Of a stretch of 64,000 nucleotides of DNA, positions 35,276 to 45,080 are shown piece after piece (the first letter of the stretch is position 1; the number at the start of each line of letters is the position of its first letter). Below the pieces are notes generated by a model. The model did not search any database. It saw nothing but the letters and a program-made list of their open reading frames with translations, and was not told the origin of the DNA. The stretch is from Streptomyces sp. SA15 (GTDB taxonomy: Bacteria > Actinomycetota > Actinomycetes > Streptomycetales > Streptomycetaceae), in NCBI RefSeq assembly GCF_002291145.1, contig NZ_NTGE01000099.1, positions 365,957-429,956 on the forward strand, in the 5' to 3' direction. The translations under genes and the position numbers were made by a program.

Positions 35276-38200
35276 GTGGGACGACGTGAGAAGCCGGTCG
35301 ACCCCGACGCCGGTCCGATACAGCGGCTCGCCCATGACCTGCGCGCCCTCCGAGAGAAGGCCGGGAAGCCCACCTACCGCGAGATGGCGCGGCGGGCGAA
35401 CTACTCGACGAGCGCGTTGTCTCACGCGGCGGCCGGCGAGCAGCTCCCCTCACTGGCCGTCGTACGGGCCTACGCGCAGGCCCTGGACGCGGACGCGGAG
35501 GAATGGGAGGAGCGCTGGCGGCTGGCGAAGGACGCGGTCGAGGAGGAGACGGAGACGGTCCCCGAGGCAGACGCAGGGGACGCGAGCCCGCCGTATCGGG
35601 GACTGGCCCGCTTCGAGCCGTCCGACAGCGATCTGTTCTTCGGCCGGGGCCGCCTGGTCGGCGAATTGCTGGACCTGGTGCGCGAGCACCGCTTCGCCGC
35701 CGTGTTCGGGCCGTCCGGCAGCGGCAAGTCCTCGCTGCTGCGGGCCGGGCTGATCCCCGCCCTGCGGGACGCCTCGGGCGACCGTCGTCCGGCGGTGGTC
35801 CGGGTGCTCACCCCGGGCGAGCGGCCCGCACGCACCCACGCGAAGGCGCTGGTCCCGCAGGACGGCGAGCAGGACACCTGGGTGATCGTCGACCAGTTCG
35901 AGGAACTGTTCACCCTGTGCCCGGACCGCGAGGAGCGGGAACGTTTCCTCGAACTGCTGCTGACGGCCCGCGAGCCAGGCAGCCGACTGCGGGTCCTGGT
36001 CGCGGTGCGCGGCGACTTCTACGGCCACTGCGCCGACCACCGCCACCTGGCCGAGGCGGTCAGCCGGGCGAACCTGCTGGTCGGCGCGCTGGGCCGGGAC
36101 GAGCTGCGCGAGGTGATCACCAAGCCCGCGGCGGTCACGGGCCTCCTGGTGGAGCGGACGCTGACCGCCCGGATCATCGACGAGGTCAGCGATCAGCCGG
36201 GGGCGCTCCCCATGGTCTCGCACGCCCTGCTGGAGACCTGGCGCCGCCGCCGCGGCCGGACGCTGACTCTCGCGACGTACGAGGCGGCGGGCGGGGTGCG
36301 CGGCGCGATCGCCGCCACCGCCGAGCAGGTGTACGGCGAGCTGTCCGAGGACCAGGCCCACACCGCCCGCCGCATCCTGCTCCGCCTGATCGCCCCCGGG
36401 GACGGCACCGCCGACACCCGGCGCCCGGTCGGGCGGGACGAACTCGGCCCCGGCGCACGGGACGTCCTCGAGCGCCTCGCCGCCGCCCGCCTGGTCACCC
36501 TGGACGGCGACAGGGTGGAGCTCGCCCACGAGGCGCTGATCACCGGCTGGCCGAGACTCGCCGGCTGGATCGACGAGGACCGCGAGCGGCTGCGCGAGCA
36601 ACGCCGCCTCGACGAGGCCGCCCGCGCGTGGGCGGAGCTGGGGCACGACCCGGGAGCGCTGTACCGGGGGACGCGGCTGGCTCGGGCGGAGGAGCTGTTC
36701 GGGGGGCGGCCGCCTGGGGACAACTCGGATGACAAGTCATATGACAACTGGGATGACAACTCGGATGACACCCCGGACGACACTCCGGACGGCACCCCGA
36801 CCCGACCGGAGCAGGGCGCCTTCCTCCTGACCGGACCGGAGCAGGCCTTCCTCACCGCCTCCCTGGCCGCGCGCGCCACGGCGGCCAGAAGAAGGCGAAC
36901 CTTCACGGCCGTACTCTGCGCTCTCCTCGTCCTCGCCCTCGCGGGCGGCCTGCTGGCCTGGCAGCAGAACCGGGCGAGTGGTCAGGAAGCCGCCAAGGCA
37001 GCCGCCCGCCGGATCGCCGCGACGGCCACCGGCCTGCGCTCGACCGACCCGCGCACCGCCGCACTGCTCGGCGTCGCGGCCTGGAAGGTCGCCCCGCTCA
37101 CCGAGTCCCGCTCGGCCCTCCTCGGCGCCCTGTTCCAGCCGGAGCGGGACGCCTTCACCGACCCACAGACCGGGAACGACACCGCGCGCTTCCTCACCGA
37201 CGCGGGCCGGACGCTCGTCAGCGTGGCAGGCCGCCGGGTGACCATGTGGGACGTGGCCACCCGCCGCCGTACCGGCTCGTCCGAGCTGCCCGCCGGCCTG
37301 GACGCGAGCCTGGTCGGCCCGGACGCGCGAACCGTCGACCTCTCGGGAGAGGACGGCGAACAGCTGTGGGACCTGGCGACCGGCAGGCCGCTCGCCGATC
37401 TGCGGGACATGGGGCTGATGGAGTTCGCGGCGGACGGGAACAGCTACCTCGTCGCGCCCTCGGACGACCGGAGCCCCATCGAGTTGCGCCGACGCGGCGA
37501 CGGCGAGGTCCTGTTCCAGGCGCGGCTGCCGAGTGCCCTGGTCACCAGCGCCCTCGACGCGGACGGCGGCGTCCTCGCGCTCTGCGCGTCCGGCGGCGCG
37601 CCCCAGGTCTGGGACACCGTCCGCGGCGAGCGCCTGGCCGGCGCCTGGGACAAGGAGGAGAACCTCTGCGGTACCGGTACGGGCGCCGATGACGGCGAAC
37701 GTCTGCTCCGCCTCAGCCCGGACGGCAAGCGGCTCGCCGCCGTCTCCGGCACCACGCTGAAGGTCTGGGACGTCCCTGGCGGCCGTCGCCTCTCCGAGGC
37801 CCTGAGCCTCGTCGACAGCGGCTTCACCCAGGCCGCCTTCACGCCCGACGGGCGTTTCCTCGCCACGGCGGACGGCGAGGAACTCACGGTGTGGCGCCTG
37901 ACGGACTCCGCGCTACCGGCCTTCCGCACTCCATTGACCGGCAGGGAGGTCAGGAATCTGTCCTGGGTCCCGGGCCGCGAGCGCGTGCTGCGCTTCCTCG
38001 ACGGCACGACGGTCCGCTCGTACGACGTGACGGCCAACCTGACGCCCGGTTGGCAGAGCACCCCGGCCGACGCGAGCGCGCTCAGCCCGGACGGCACGAC
38101 TCTGGCCACCGCGACCCGCGATGGCGACGGGGGCGGGGGCGGGGACGGGGACGGGGACGGGGGCTTCCGTTTCGAGTTGCGGTCCACCCGTACAGGGGCC

Positions 38201-39133
38201 GTACTCGCACGGGCTGCCCTCGGCTCCCTGCCGACGGGTGTCGGCGACGCGCCGGTGATGTCGTTCAGCCCGGACGGCGGGTCGCTCGCGGTGAGCGACA
38301 TCGTGGGGGCGAGTGCCGCCGGCTCCGACTCCGAACGGCAGCGGTTCACCGTATGGGACGTGCGGGCGCACAAGGTACGGACGACGTTCGACCTCCCGGG
38401 AACGTCCGCCGACCCGATGTCCCCCGTCGCCCTCGGCCCGGACGGCCGTACTCTGCTCCTCTCGCGCGCCGCGAGCGAGGGAGTCGTCACAGACCTGTGG
38501 ACAATCGGCAGCCGTCCCCGCAGGACGGCGACCTTCCACCAGGGCTTCTACGGCGAGACCGTGGCCGTACGCCCCGACGGAGCCCGGGCGGTCGGCACCG
38601 ACGACCAGTACGTCCAGCTGCCGTCCGGTCACGTCACCGGCCGGGAGCTGGCCGACGGCAGGGACGTCACCGCGCTGGCGTTCAGCCCCGACGGCAAGCG
38701 GCTCGCCGTAGGGGACGAGTCCGGCCGGATCACCCTGTGGGACGGCGACGTCGGTCACCGTACGGGCGTACTGACCGCGTTCGCCGACGGGAACCCGCCG
38801 GAGGCGGTGGCCGCGCTCGCCTTCTCGCCCGACGGCCGCACGCTCGGCGTGGGCGGCGGGAACGGCACCCTCCAGCTGTGGGACACCCCGTCGCAGCAGC
38901 CACTCGGCACGGATCTGCCCACGCCCGGCGGCGAGATCCGCTCGGTCGCGTTCGCCCGGGACGGCGGCACGCTCTACGCGTCCGGCCCGAACACCCCACT
39001 CCAGCGCTACCCCGTCACCCCGGACCACGCCGTGGCCGCCGTCTGCGACCGCGCGGGCGGCGGACTGAGCGAGGCGCAGTGGCGGACGTACGTCCCTGAC
39101 GCGCCGTACCGGGAGATCTGCGAGGTGAGCTGA
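35276..39133 (+). CDS. XRE-STAND NTPase with transmembrane segment and WD40 propeller
   Basis: GTG 35276 has GAAAGG about 10 nt upstream. In this 1285-aa protein an XRE-type helix-turn-helix (~12-80, TYREMARRANYSTSALSHAA) is followed by an nSTAND1 NTPase: FFGRGRLVGELL, P-loop GPSGSGKS (145-152), WVIVDQFEELFTLC. A winged-helix helical region comes next. One membrane helix follows (~543-562, VLCALLVLALAGGLLAW), then ~600 residues of WD40-like repeats (FSPDGRTLGVGG, LWDTPS). Established: such proteins are abundant in Streptomyces; related STAND proteins sense ligands and some act in immunity. Function here is unknown. An Asp-rich linker (~485-510) has DNA-level repeats. Confidence 0.88.
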   Translation: MGRREKPVDPDAGPIQRLAHDLRALREKAGKPTYREMARRANYSTSALSHAAAGEQLPSLAVVRAYAQALDADAEEWEERWRLAKDAVEEETETVPEADAGDASPPYRGLARFEPSDSDLFFGRGRLVGELLDLVREHRFAAVFGPSGSGKSSLLRAGLIPALRDASGDRRPAVVRVLTPGERPARTHAKALVPQDGEQDTWVIVDQFEELFTLCPDREERERFLELLLTAREPGSRLRVLVAVRGDFYGHCADHRHLAEAVSRANLLVGALGRDELREVITKPAAVTGLLVERTLTARIIDEVSDQPGALPMVSHALLETWRRRRGRTLTLATYEAAGGVRGAIAATAEQVYGELSEDQAHTARRILLRLIAPGDGTADTRRPVGRDELGPGARDVLERLAAARLVTLDGDRVELAHEALITGWPRLAGWIDEDRERLREQRRLDEAARAWAELGHDPGALYRGTRLARAEELFGGRPPGDNSDDKSYDNWDDNSDDTPDDTPDGTPTRPEQGAFLLTGPEQAFLTASLAARATAARRRRTFTAVLCALLVLALAGGLLAWQQNRASGQEAAKAAARRIAATATGLRSTDPRTAALLGVAAWKVAPLTESRSALLGALFQPERDAFTDPQTGNDTARFLTDAGRTLVSVAGRRVTMWDVATRRRTGSSELPAGLDASLVGPDARTVDLSGEDGEQLWDLATGRPLADLRDMGLMEFAADGNSYLVAPSDDRSPIELRRRGDGEVLFQARLPSALVTSALDADGGVLALCASGGAPQVWDTVRGERLAGAWDKEENLCGTGTGADDGERLLRLSPDGKRLAAVSGTTLKVWDVPGGRRLSEALSLVDSGFTQAAFTPDGRFLATADGEELTVWRLTDSALPAFRTPLTGREVRNLSWVPGRERVLRFLDGTTVRSYDVTANLTPGWQSTPADASALSPDGTTLATATRDGDGGGGGDGDGDGGFRFELRSTRTGAVLARAALGSLPTGVGDAPVMSFSPDGGSLAVSDIVGASAAGSDSERQRFTVWDVRAHKVRTTFDLPGTSADPMSPVALGPDGRTLLLSRAASEGVVTDLWTIGSRPRRTATFHQGFYGETVAVRPDGARAVGTDDQYVQLPSGHVTGRELADGRDVTALAFSPDGKRLAVGDESGRITLWDGDVGHRTGVLTAFADGNPPEAVAALAFSPDGRTLGVGGGNGTLQLWDTPSQQPLGTDLPTPGGEIRSVAFARDGGTLYASGPNTPLQRYPVTPDHAVAAVCDRAGGGLSEAQWRTYVPDAPYREICEVS

Positions 39134-39149
39134 GCAGGACGGGATCGTC

Positions 39150-39220
<71 letters not shown>

Positions 39221-39346
39221 AGGCATGGTTGTCCACGTGATTGTCCAGAGGTGATGGAGCGGGTCGCTGGACAACCGCCGGGGCCGTGAGGATCGGGCAG
39301 TGGCCGTTCGGCCGTCCGGCACATCCCCGTCCTCTAGGGCTCTCGC

Positions 39347-40804
39347 ATGCGCAAGTACTCGCTCGTCCCCTCGCTCATCCCCTCTCTCATCCTGCTCGGC
39401 TCGCTGGCCCTGACGGCGGCATGCGGGTCCTGGTCCTCGGACTCCTCCGGAAGGCAGCCGTCGCCGTCCGCCCTTCCCGGCGCGTCCGCCGCGGCCGCCG
39501 ACCGGGGCGTCGACCCGTCTCGCATCAAGGGCCTGAAGATCGTCAACGACAACAGCGAGCACAGCTCCTGCCCGTACGCGACCAGCTATCCGGCCGTGCC
39601 GGGTGCCGAGGCCATGACGGCCGAGATGAAGAAGGACATCGAGCGGCGCCTCGCGGACTTCCGGCCGGCGGTGTGTGACGACGGTACGAGCGCGGTCGAG
39701 GGCGCGGAGCTGAACGTCAGCCACCAGTTCCTGGTCGCCTCCGGCGACGTCCTGGGCGTACGGCTGACCACACTGGACGTCCGCTCGGCCGGAGACGGGC
39801 TGATGACCCGCACGTACTGGTACGACGGCAAGGACCGCGCCCGCAGTTCCGCCGTCGACCTCATCGCGGACGGCTCCACGGACGCCTTCACCGCCGCCCT
39901 GAAGAAGCAGCTCGATGGCCGGGAGGGCATCGACGCGGCCTCACTCGACGACACGCTCGCCGACCCGGCCTCCCGCACGGCGGCCCTGGACGACATGGCG
40001 TTCACCGCCGACGGAGGTCTGAGGGTGGACTTCGACCGCGGTGAGGTGGGCGTCCCGCCGGCCGGGCGCTTCACCGTGACCCTCTCGAAGGCGACGGTCA
40101 CCCCGTGGCTGTCCGACTTCGGCGGGCGCGTCCAGCGTCAGACCGTGCACCCGAGCGGCCGGCTCGACCTCGGCGTCACCGCCGAGCCCGAGCCGGCCGT
40201 ACCGACGCACACCGCCCCGAAGGACGACCCGACGGACTGCCGGAGGGCGAAATGCGTCGCCCTCACCTTCGACGACGGCCCCGCCGCCCCGGAGACGGCG
40301 ACGCTGCTGACGTACCTGGCGAAGTACGACGCGCGGGCCACCTTCTTCACCGTCGGCCAGAACGTCGCCGCCCACCCCGAGCTCGTACGCGCCGAGGCCC
40401 GCGCCGGACACGAGATCGGCAACCACTCCTGGAACCACCCCGACCTCACGGGTCTCTCCCCCGCGCAGATCAATTCCCAGCTCGACCGCACCAGCGCGGC
40501 CATCAAAGCCGCCACCGGCAAGGAGCCGACGCTGTTCCGCCCGCCGTACGGCGCGATCAACGCCAAGGTGAGGAAGGTGACGCGGCTCTCCCCTGTGCTG
40601 TGGGACGTGGACACGGAGGACTGGAAGTACCGCGACGCCGCGAAGATCGCCCAGACGGTCATCACCAAAACGGGCCGCAACGACGTCGTCCTCATGCACG
40701 ACATCCACCCCACCTCGGTCGCCGCGGTCCCCGAGATCCTGCGCACCCTCACCGCCCGCGGCTACCGCTTCGTCACGGTCAGCCACCTGCGCGCGGGTCT
40801 TTGA
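39347..40804 (+). CDS. Polysaccharide deacetylase lipoprotein (CE4) with N-terminal DUF3298-like domain
   Basis: This 485-aa protein is a predicted lipoprotein (LALTAACGS lipobox, Cys near 27). Residues ~60-290 form a DUF3298-type domain (NVSHQFLVASGDVLGVRL). The C-terminal NodB domain shows LTFDDGP, the metal-binding HSWNHP, RPPYGAIN, WDVDTEDW and LMHDIH. These are all five CE4 motifs, so the enzyme should be active. Established: CE4 enzymes N-deacetylate peptidoglycan, chitin-like or acetylated xylan substrates. Anchoring at the outer membrane face suggests a cell-wall target. Start codon choice is by the signal sequence; the ribosome site is weak. Confidence 0.9.
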   Translation: MRKYSLVPSLIPSLILLGSLALTAACGSWSSDSSGRQPSPSALPGASAAAADRGVDPSRIKGLKIVNDNSEHSSCPYATSYPAVPGAEAMTAEMKKDIERRLADFRPAVCDDGTSAVEGAELNVSHQFLVASGDVLGVRLTTLDVRSAGDGLMTRTYWYDGKDRARSSAVDLIADGSTDAFTAALKKQLDGREGIDAASLDDTLADPASRTAALDDMAFTADGGLRVDFDRGEVGVPPAGRFTVTLSKATVTPWLSDFGGRVQRQTVHPSGRLDLGVTAEPEPAVPTHTAPKDDPTDCRRAKCVALTFDDGPAAPETATLLTYLAKYDARATFFTVGQNVAAHPELVRAEARAGHEIGNHSWNHPDLTGLSPAQINSQLDRTSAAIKAATGKEPTLFRPPYGAINAKVRKVTRLSPVLWDVDTEDWKYRDAAKIAQTVITKTGRNDVVLMHDIHPTSVAAVPEILRTLTARGYRFVTVSHLRAGL

Positions 40805-40836
40805 GGCGGGTCTTTGAGGCGGGCCAAGCCTCAGCC

Positions 40837-41214
40837 TCAGCCGACGTCCGCCAGGCCCGTCGCCCGGCCCGTCGCCCGGCCCTCTTCCTCATCCCACCGA
40901 ACCTCCAGAACACGCACGACGGCATCGCGGTTCAGCGGCCCGAACACATGCGGGAAGAGGACATCCTCGGCAACCCCGGGCGGCGGAGCGGGAGCAGCCG
41001 CCTCCCACTCACACTTGGCGGCGAGCCGCTCCTCGTCGAGCACCAGCGCCAGCAGCGGCCGGGGCGCGGTCCGATAGAACGCGTTGACGACGGCGAGCGT
41101 GGTCGCTTCGTCCGGGGAGCAGTGCACGAAGCCCTCCTCCGCGAGGGAAGCGGGCGCGTACGGCTGGTTCGGACGGGCGTGCCACTCATCGCGGGGGACG
41201 ACGTGATAGATCAT
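40837..41214 (-). CDS. DUF952 protein
   Basis: This 125-aa protein starts MIYHVVPRDEW and contains the family hallmarks: YAPASLAEEGFVHCS, and LFPHVFGPLNRDAVV near the end. Established: DUF952 is a small widespread family with no firm function; the fold is thought to be related to ADP-ribosyl-transferring RES or glutathione-linked proteins, but this is unproven. It is monocistronic, converges on the deacetylase gene and is divergent from the AMIN-like gene. The short C-terminal tail is basic and low-complexity. Confidence 0.85.
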   Translation of the reverse strand: MIYHVVPRDEWHARPNQPYAPASLAEEGFVHCSPDEATTLAVVNAFYRTAPRPLLALVLDEERLAAKCEWEAAAPAPPPGVAEDVLFPHVFGPLNRDAVVRVLEVRWDEEEGRATGRATGLADVG

Positions 41215-41317
41215 GGCCCCGGTTATACAGCAGCCGTTATACAGCCGTCGTATGCAACTTTCCGTGGCACCGGATCGTCTTACCCAATGCCAGCTTTAGG
41301 CAACAAAGGGGGACATC

Positions 41318-41887
41318 ATGAGGCGAATGGGAGCGGCAGCGGCGGCACTCGCCCTCGCGGGCACGGTACTGGGAGCGGGCACGGCCACCGCGGCCGCCGC
41401 CCCGGTTTCAGGGGTCACGGCCTGCCCGACGGGCTGGGGCAGCGGCGTCAAGGGCAGTGTCACGGCCGGCGCCGTACCGCTGAAGGACATCAGGACGGGC
41501 AAGCACGACTGCTTCGACCGCATGGTCTTCGACGTCCCCGGCGGCGGCGACATCGGCTACTACGTCCAGTACGTCGACCGCCTCCACCAGGCCGGCTCGG
41601 GCGACTACATCCCGGTCGGCGGCGGGGCGATACTCGAGGTCCGCGTAGCCGCGCCGAGCTACAACCCGGAGACCGGCGCGGCCGTGTACCCGGGCAAGGT
41701 GGGCCGCCCCCTCCCCGGTGTGGACATCACCGGCTACCGCACCTTCAGGGACACCCGCTTCGCGGGCAGCTTCGAGGGCGAGACGCAGATCGGGCTTGGC
41801 GTGCGGGCGCGGTTGCCGTTCCGGGTGACGCAGCTGGCCGACCGCTTGGTGGTGGACGTGGCCCACAGCTGGACCAGCAGCCGCTGA
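41318..41887 (+). CDS. Secreted AMIN-like domain protein
   Basis: ATG 41318 follows GGGGGA. The 189-aa product has a Sec signal (RRMGAAAAALALAGTVLG, cut near ATA). The mature part matches the AMIN-like beta-domain: KHDCFDRMVFDVPG, IGYYVQYVDRL, then ILEVRVAAPSY, and RLPFRVTQLADRLVVDVAH. Established: AMIN-type domains bind cell-wall components. Streptomyces encodes several secreted single-domain members of unknown role. It is probably monocistronic, with a terminator at 41979-42006. Confidence 0.8.
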   Translation: MRRMGAAAAALALAGTVLGAGTATAAAAPVSGVTACPTGWGSGVKGSVTAGAVPLKDIRTGKHDCFDRMVFDVPGGGDIGYYVQYVDRLHQAGSGDYIPVGGGAILEVRVAAPSYNPETGAAVYPGKVGRPLPGVDITGYRTFRDTRFAGSFEGETQIGLGVRARLPFRVTQLADRLVVDVAHSWTSSR

Positions 41888-41978
41888 CCTCGCCGCGGCG
41901 TACTTGGCGGAGCCCAGACTTCACCGCCGTCGGCTCGCCGGGTCCGCCCGGACGGCGTCAGACCCAGGTGACCCAGGT

Positions 41979-42006
41979 GTGACCCGCCGGCGATCCGGCG
42001 GGTCAC
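41979..42006. terminator. Bidirectional terminator between AMIN-like and DUF4190 genes
   Basis: A perfect 12-bp stem (GTGACCCGCCGG with its complement) with a 4-nt loop lies between convergent genes. Confidence 0.85.
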
Positions 42007-42028
42007 AGGGCGCGGCTGCGGGGCGCGC

Positions 42029-42370
42029 CTACAGGTGCCAGGTGACTGAGTCGTTGGCGGCGAGCAGGGCCGCGAAGACGGCGATGTCGGCGAAACCGAG
42101 GAACATGCCGAACCAGGCGCGCCGCGGCCGCCGCGTACCGCACCCCAGCGCGAGCGTCGAGAGCACGACGGCGGTGGGGCCCAGAATGAGGTTCCCCACC
42201 AGCAGTCCCGTGAGGCCGAACATGAAGGACGCCACGGCCATGCCGTCGGTGTCCCTGGCGCCAACGTCCCTCGTGCCGCTCGGAGCCTTCGCGCTCAGCT
42301 CGTGCGGGTTCGGCTCCTTCGAGAGCCTGCACGTCCTGCCGGGCGACGGCCGGGTTGCGGTCAGTGGCAT
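42029..42370 (-). CDS. DUF4190 membrane protein
   Basis: ATG 42370 has GGAG about 10 nt upstream and is preferred to the in-frame GTG 9 nt earlier. The 113-aa product has a soluble N-terminus (~40 aa) and two or three membrane segments, with the DUF4190 signature MAVASFMFGLTGLLVGNLIL and a GTRRPRRAWFGMFLG turn. Function is unknown. It is the last gene of a minus-strand run after the MMPL exporter and the 49-aa membrane protein. Confidence 0.8.
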   Translation of the reverse strand: MPLTATRPSPGRTCRLSKEPNPHELSAKAPSGTRDVGARDTDGMAVASFMFGLTGLLVGNLILGPTAVVLSTLALGCGTRRPRRAWFGMFLGFADIAVFAALLAANDSVTWHL

Positions 42371-42386
42371 GGGGGTCACACTCCGT

Positions 42387-42536
42387 TCAGCGTCCGGTGA
42401 GGTGCTCGCGCACCAGGAAGACGGTCAGCCAGGCGCCGATGACCGCGCCGCCGATCAGGCTGACGTGGACCGGTAGTTGGGCGACGGCGCCCAGCATGGT
42501 GCCCAGCAGAAGGAAAGTGGGGATCAGCACGTCCAT
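42387..42536 (-). CDS. Small two-helix membrane protein (49 aa)
   Basis: ATG 42536 has AAAGGAC 7 nt upstream on the minus strand. The product (MDVLIPTFLLLGTMLGAVAQ, then VHVSLIGGAVIGAWLTVFLV) is two membrane helices. It overlaps the end of the MMPL gene by 13 nt, so the two are probably translationally coupled. Inference: an accessory subunit or regulator of the MMPL exporter; no family is recognised. Confidence 0.6.
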   Translation of the reverse strand: MDVLIPTFLLLGTMLGAVAQLPVHVSLIGGAVIGAWLTVFLVREHLTGR

Positions 42537-45001
42537 GTCCGTCCTTTCGTCGGTGCCCTTGTGGGGATGGCCGGGGGCCAAGGGGGTCCCGCTTCGGCGC
42601 GTTCGGGTTCCGAGTCGGCTTCGGCCCTTGCGGCGGCCGGCCGCTGAACGGGCGCCCGGTCGCCGCGGCCGGGGAGCCACCAGTTCCAACGGCCCATCAG
42701 ACGCATCGCCGCCGGCACCAGCAGGAGCCGTACGAGCGTGGCGTCCAGGAGGATGGCGACAGCCATGCCGAAGCCCAGCTGCTGGATGGGAACGATCCCG
42801 GCGAATCCGAACGCCCCGAAGACCGCGACCATGAGCACGGCTGCTCCCGAGATCAGGGGTGCGGTACGGGTGAGGCCGCGCGCCACGGACACCGTGTTGT
42901 CACCGGTCGTCAGGTACTCCTCGCGGACCCGGTCGAGCAGGAAGACCTCGTAGTCGGTACTGAGGCTGAACAGCAGCGCCAGCAGCAGCACCGGCACGAA
43001 GTTCTGCAGGTAGTCGGTCTGCTCGAAGCCGAGGAGCCCGGTGCCCAGGCCCTTCTGGAAGACCAGGACGAGAACGCCGTAAGTCGCGGCGATCGACAGC
43101 AGGTTCATCGCGATGGCCTTCAGCGGCAGCAGCAGGGACCGGAAGGTCAGCAGGAGGACGAGGTAGACGGCCGCGAGCATGATGAGGATGACCTGCGGCA
43201 GACCGTCCTGGATGACGCGGTTGGCGTCGATGCCCTCGGCCGTCTCGCCGCCGATCACCGGGGTGAGCGAGGAGGCGGGGAGCTTGTCCGCCTCGTCCTG
43301 GACGCGGCTGAGCAGGTCCCGCGCCGCGTCGTCGGAAGCCGTGGTGTCCGCGACGACCTCCAGGACGAAGGCGCGGTTGCCCTCGGCGACGTAGTGCCGC
43401 ACCGTGTCGCGGGCGTCGTCGGGAAGCCGGTCAAGGGAGGGCGCGGCCAGGGCCTTGAGGGGCGCCTGCGGGGAGGCGGACTCCAGTACGGGCAGGGCGG
43501 AGTCGACCCGGTCGACGTGCGGCAGCTTCTCCAGACGGCTGCTGAAGCGGGTCAGGTCCTCGGAGTGCTCCGACTCCTCCAGCGGCGCACGGGAGGTGAC
43601 GACCACCTGGATCGGGGAGGTGGTGCCGACCCCGAACGAGTCCTGCATGTGGTCGTAGCCGACCCGGACGGCCGAGTCCTCCGGCAGGATGCGGGCGTCG
43701 GGGGAGAAGGTGCGCAACTGCGCGACCGGAGCGGCGAGCGCGACGAGGACCACGCTGGTCGCGGTGAGGAACAGCACCGGCCTGGCCATGACCTTCAGGG
43801 ACAGGCGGAACCAGCGACTGCTCTCCTCGCCGGGCGCCGACGTCGCGGCAGCCGCCCGGTCGTCCGCCTCCCCCACAGCCCGCCGGAACCGTTCGCGCAG
43901 GCTCCTCGGCACGCGGACGCGGCCCGCGTTGACGCGGTCTCCCAGCAGATGCAGCAGGACCGGCAGGAAGAGGACGGTGGTCAGCACACAGAAGGCGACG
44001 ACCACGACGGCACCGAGCGCCAGGGAGAAGATGACGTTGAGGTCGATGAGGAAGAGGGTGCACATCGCCAGGAGGATGGTGGCGCCGGAGGCGACGACGG
44101 TGTGCCCGGACGTGCGCAGGGTCGCCGCCACGGCTGATTCGACGTCCTGCCCCCGGGCCAGCTGTTCCTTGAACCGTGTGATCACGAAAAGTGAGTAGTC
44201 GACCCCGACACCCAGTCCGAGCATGGTGGCGGCGTTCTGCACGAAGACCGACAACTCGTGGTTCTGGGCCACCGGGGCCAGCACGCCCAGGGTGAAGACG
44301 ATGGCGGAGACGCCGACGGCCAGCGAGACCAGGGCGGCGGTGACGCTGCGGAACAGCAGCAGGAGGATCACGATGATCAGCGGCATCGTGATCAGCTCGG
44401 CCTTGGCCAGTCCCTCCTGGCTGAGCGTGTTGACCTCACCCCAGAAGGACGAGGGGCTGACCAGGGAGACGTCGAGGCCCTGCGCACCGAAACGGTCCTC
44501 CAGATCCGCCTGCACCCTGGGCAGTTCGCGGCGGGCCGTGCCGTCGTCGAGATCCAGGGCCAGGGAGTCGATGACGGTGTGGTGGTCGTCGCCGGCGTAG
44601 TCGGACCGGTTCTGACGGGTGAGGCTGGTCCAGCCGTGGCTGTCGGTGACCTTCAGCTCCGGTTCCGCCGTCACCTGCCGCGCTATGTTCCGGGCCCGCT
44701 GCTCGAACCGCGGGTCGTCGGACTCGTACCGCTTGTCGTGGATGACGAGGGTGACCGTGGTCTGTCCCCTGCCCTTGAAGCCGTGTTCGAGCTGCTGTGC
44801 CGCCTTGGTGGAGTCGGCTCCCGGTACGAACCAGCCGCCACCGCTGAGCGAGTCGGCGATGGACGAGGCGCCCACGCCGCTGATCGCCAAGGCTGCCAGC
44901 CACAGCGCGAGCAGCGGCCAGCGGGCCTTCTTGATCAGCCGGGAAGCGTGGTGGGCGAGGCCTTTTGAGGGCATCGGTTCGGCCGTGCGAGCGGGCGACA
45001 T
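42524..45001 (-). CDS. MMPL-family RND transporter
   Basis: ATG 45001 has GGGAGCC upstream. The 825-aa protein has the two-repeat RND plan: a first membrane helix (WPLLALWLAALAISGVG), a large extracytoplasmic loop, a helix block with LGVGVDYSLFVITRFKEQL, then a second loop and a second block containing LLALLFSLSTDYEVFLLDRV. The GVDYS and STDYE Asp-Tyr pairs are the proton-relay residues. Established: actinobacterial MMPL proteins export lipids or drugs. It is divergent from a TetR gene with a shared operator. Confidence 0.93.
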   Translation of the reverse strand: MSPARTAEPMPSKGLAHHASRLIKKARWPLLALWLAALAISGVGASSIADSLSGGGWFVPGADSTKAAQQLEHGFKGRGQTTVTLVIHDKRYESDDPRFEQRARNIARQVTAEPELKVTDSHGWTSLTRQNRSDYAGDDHHTVIDSLALDLDDGTARRELPRVQADLEDRFGAQGLDVSLVSPSSFWGEVNTLSQEGLAKAELITMPLIIVILLLLFRSVTAALVSLAVGVSAIVFTLGVLAPVAQNHELSVFVQNAATMLGLGVGVDYSLFVITRFKEQLARGQDVESAVAATLRTSGHTVVASGATILLAMCTLFLIDLNVIFSLALGAVVVVAFCVLTTVLFLPVLLHLLGDRVNAGRVRVPRSLRERFRRAVGEADDRAAAATSAPGEESSRWFRLSLKVMARPVLFLTATSVVLVALAAPVAQLRTFSPDARILPEDSAVRVGYDHMQDSFGVGTTSPIQVVVTSRAPLEESEHSEDLTRFSSRLEKLPHVDRVDSALPVLESASPQAPLKALAAPSLDRLPDDARDTVRHYVAEGNRAFVLEVVADTTASDDAARDLLSRVQDEADKLPASSLTPVIGGETAEGIDANRVIQDGLPQVILIMLAAVYLVLLLTFRSLLLPLKAIAMNLLSIAATYGVLVLVFQKGLGTGLLGFEQTDYLQNFVPVLLLALLFSLSTDYEVFLLDRVREEYLTTGDNTVSVARGLTRTAPLISGAAVLMVAVFGAFGFAGIVPIQQLGFGMAVAILLDATLVRLLLVPAAMRLMGRWNWWLPGRGDRAPVQRPAAARAEADSEPERAEAGPPWPPAIPTRAPTKGRTWTC

Positions 45002-45053
45002 ACGACGGCTCCCAGCGTTGGAGAAGTCAGGGGGCAGGCCGGATAATGACGCA

Positions 45054-45080
45054 ACTCCGAGTCGTACTCCGACTCGGAGT
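45054..45080. promoter_or_regulatory. TetR operator between MMPL and tetR
   Basis: ACTCCGAGTCG-TACTC-CGACTCGGAGT is a perfect 11-bp inverted repeat in the 121-nt divergent region. A second, smaller dyad (CGACT-CAC-AGTCG, 45088-45100) lies next to it on the tetR side. Confidence 0.75.
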
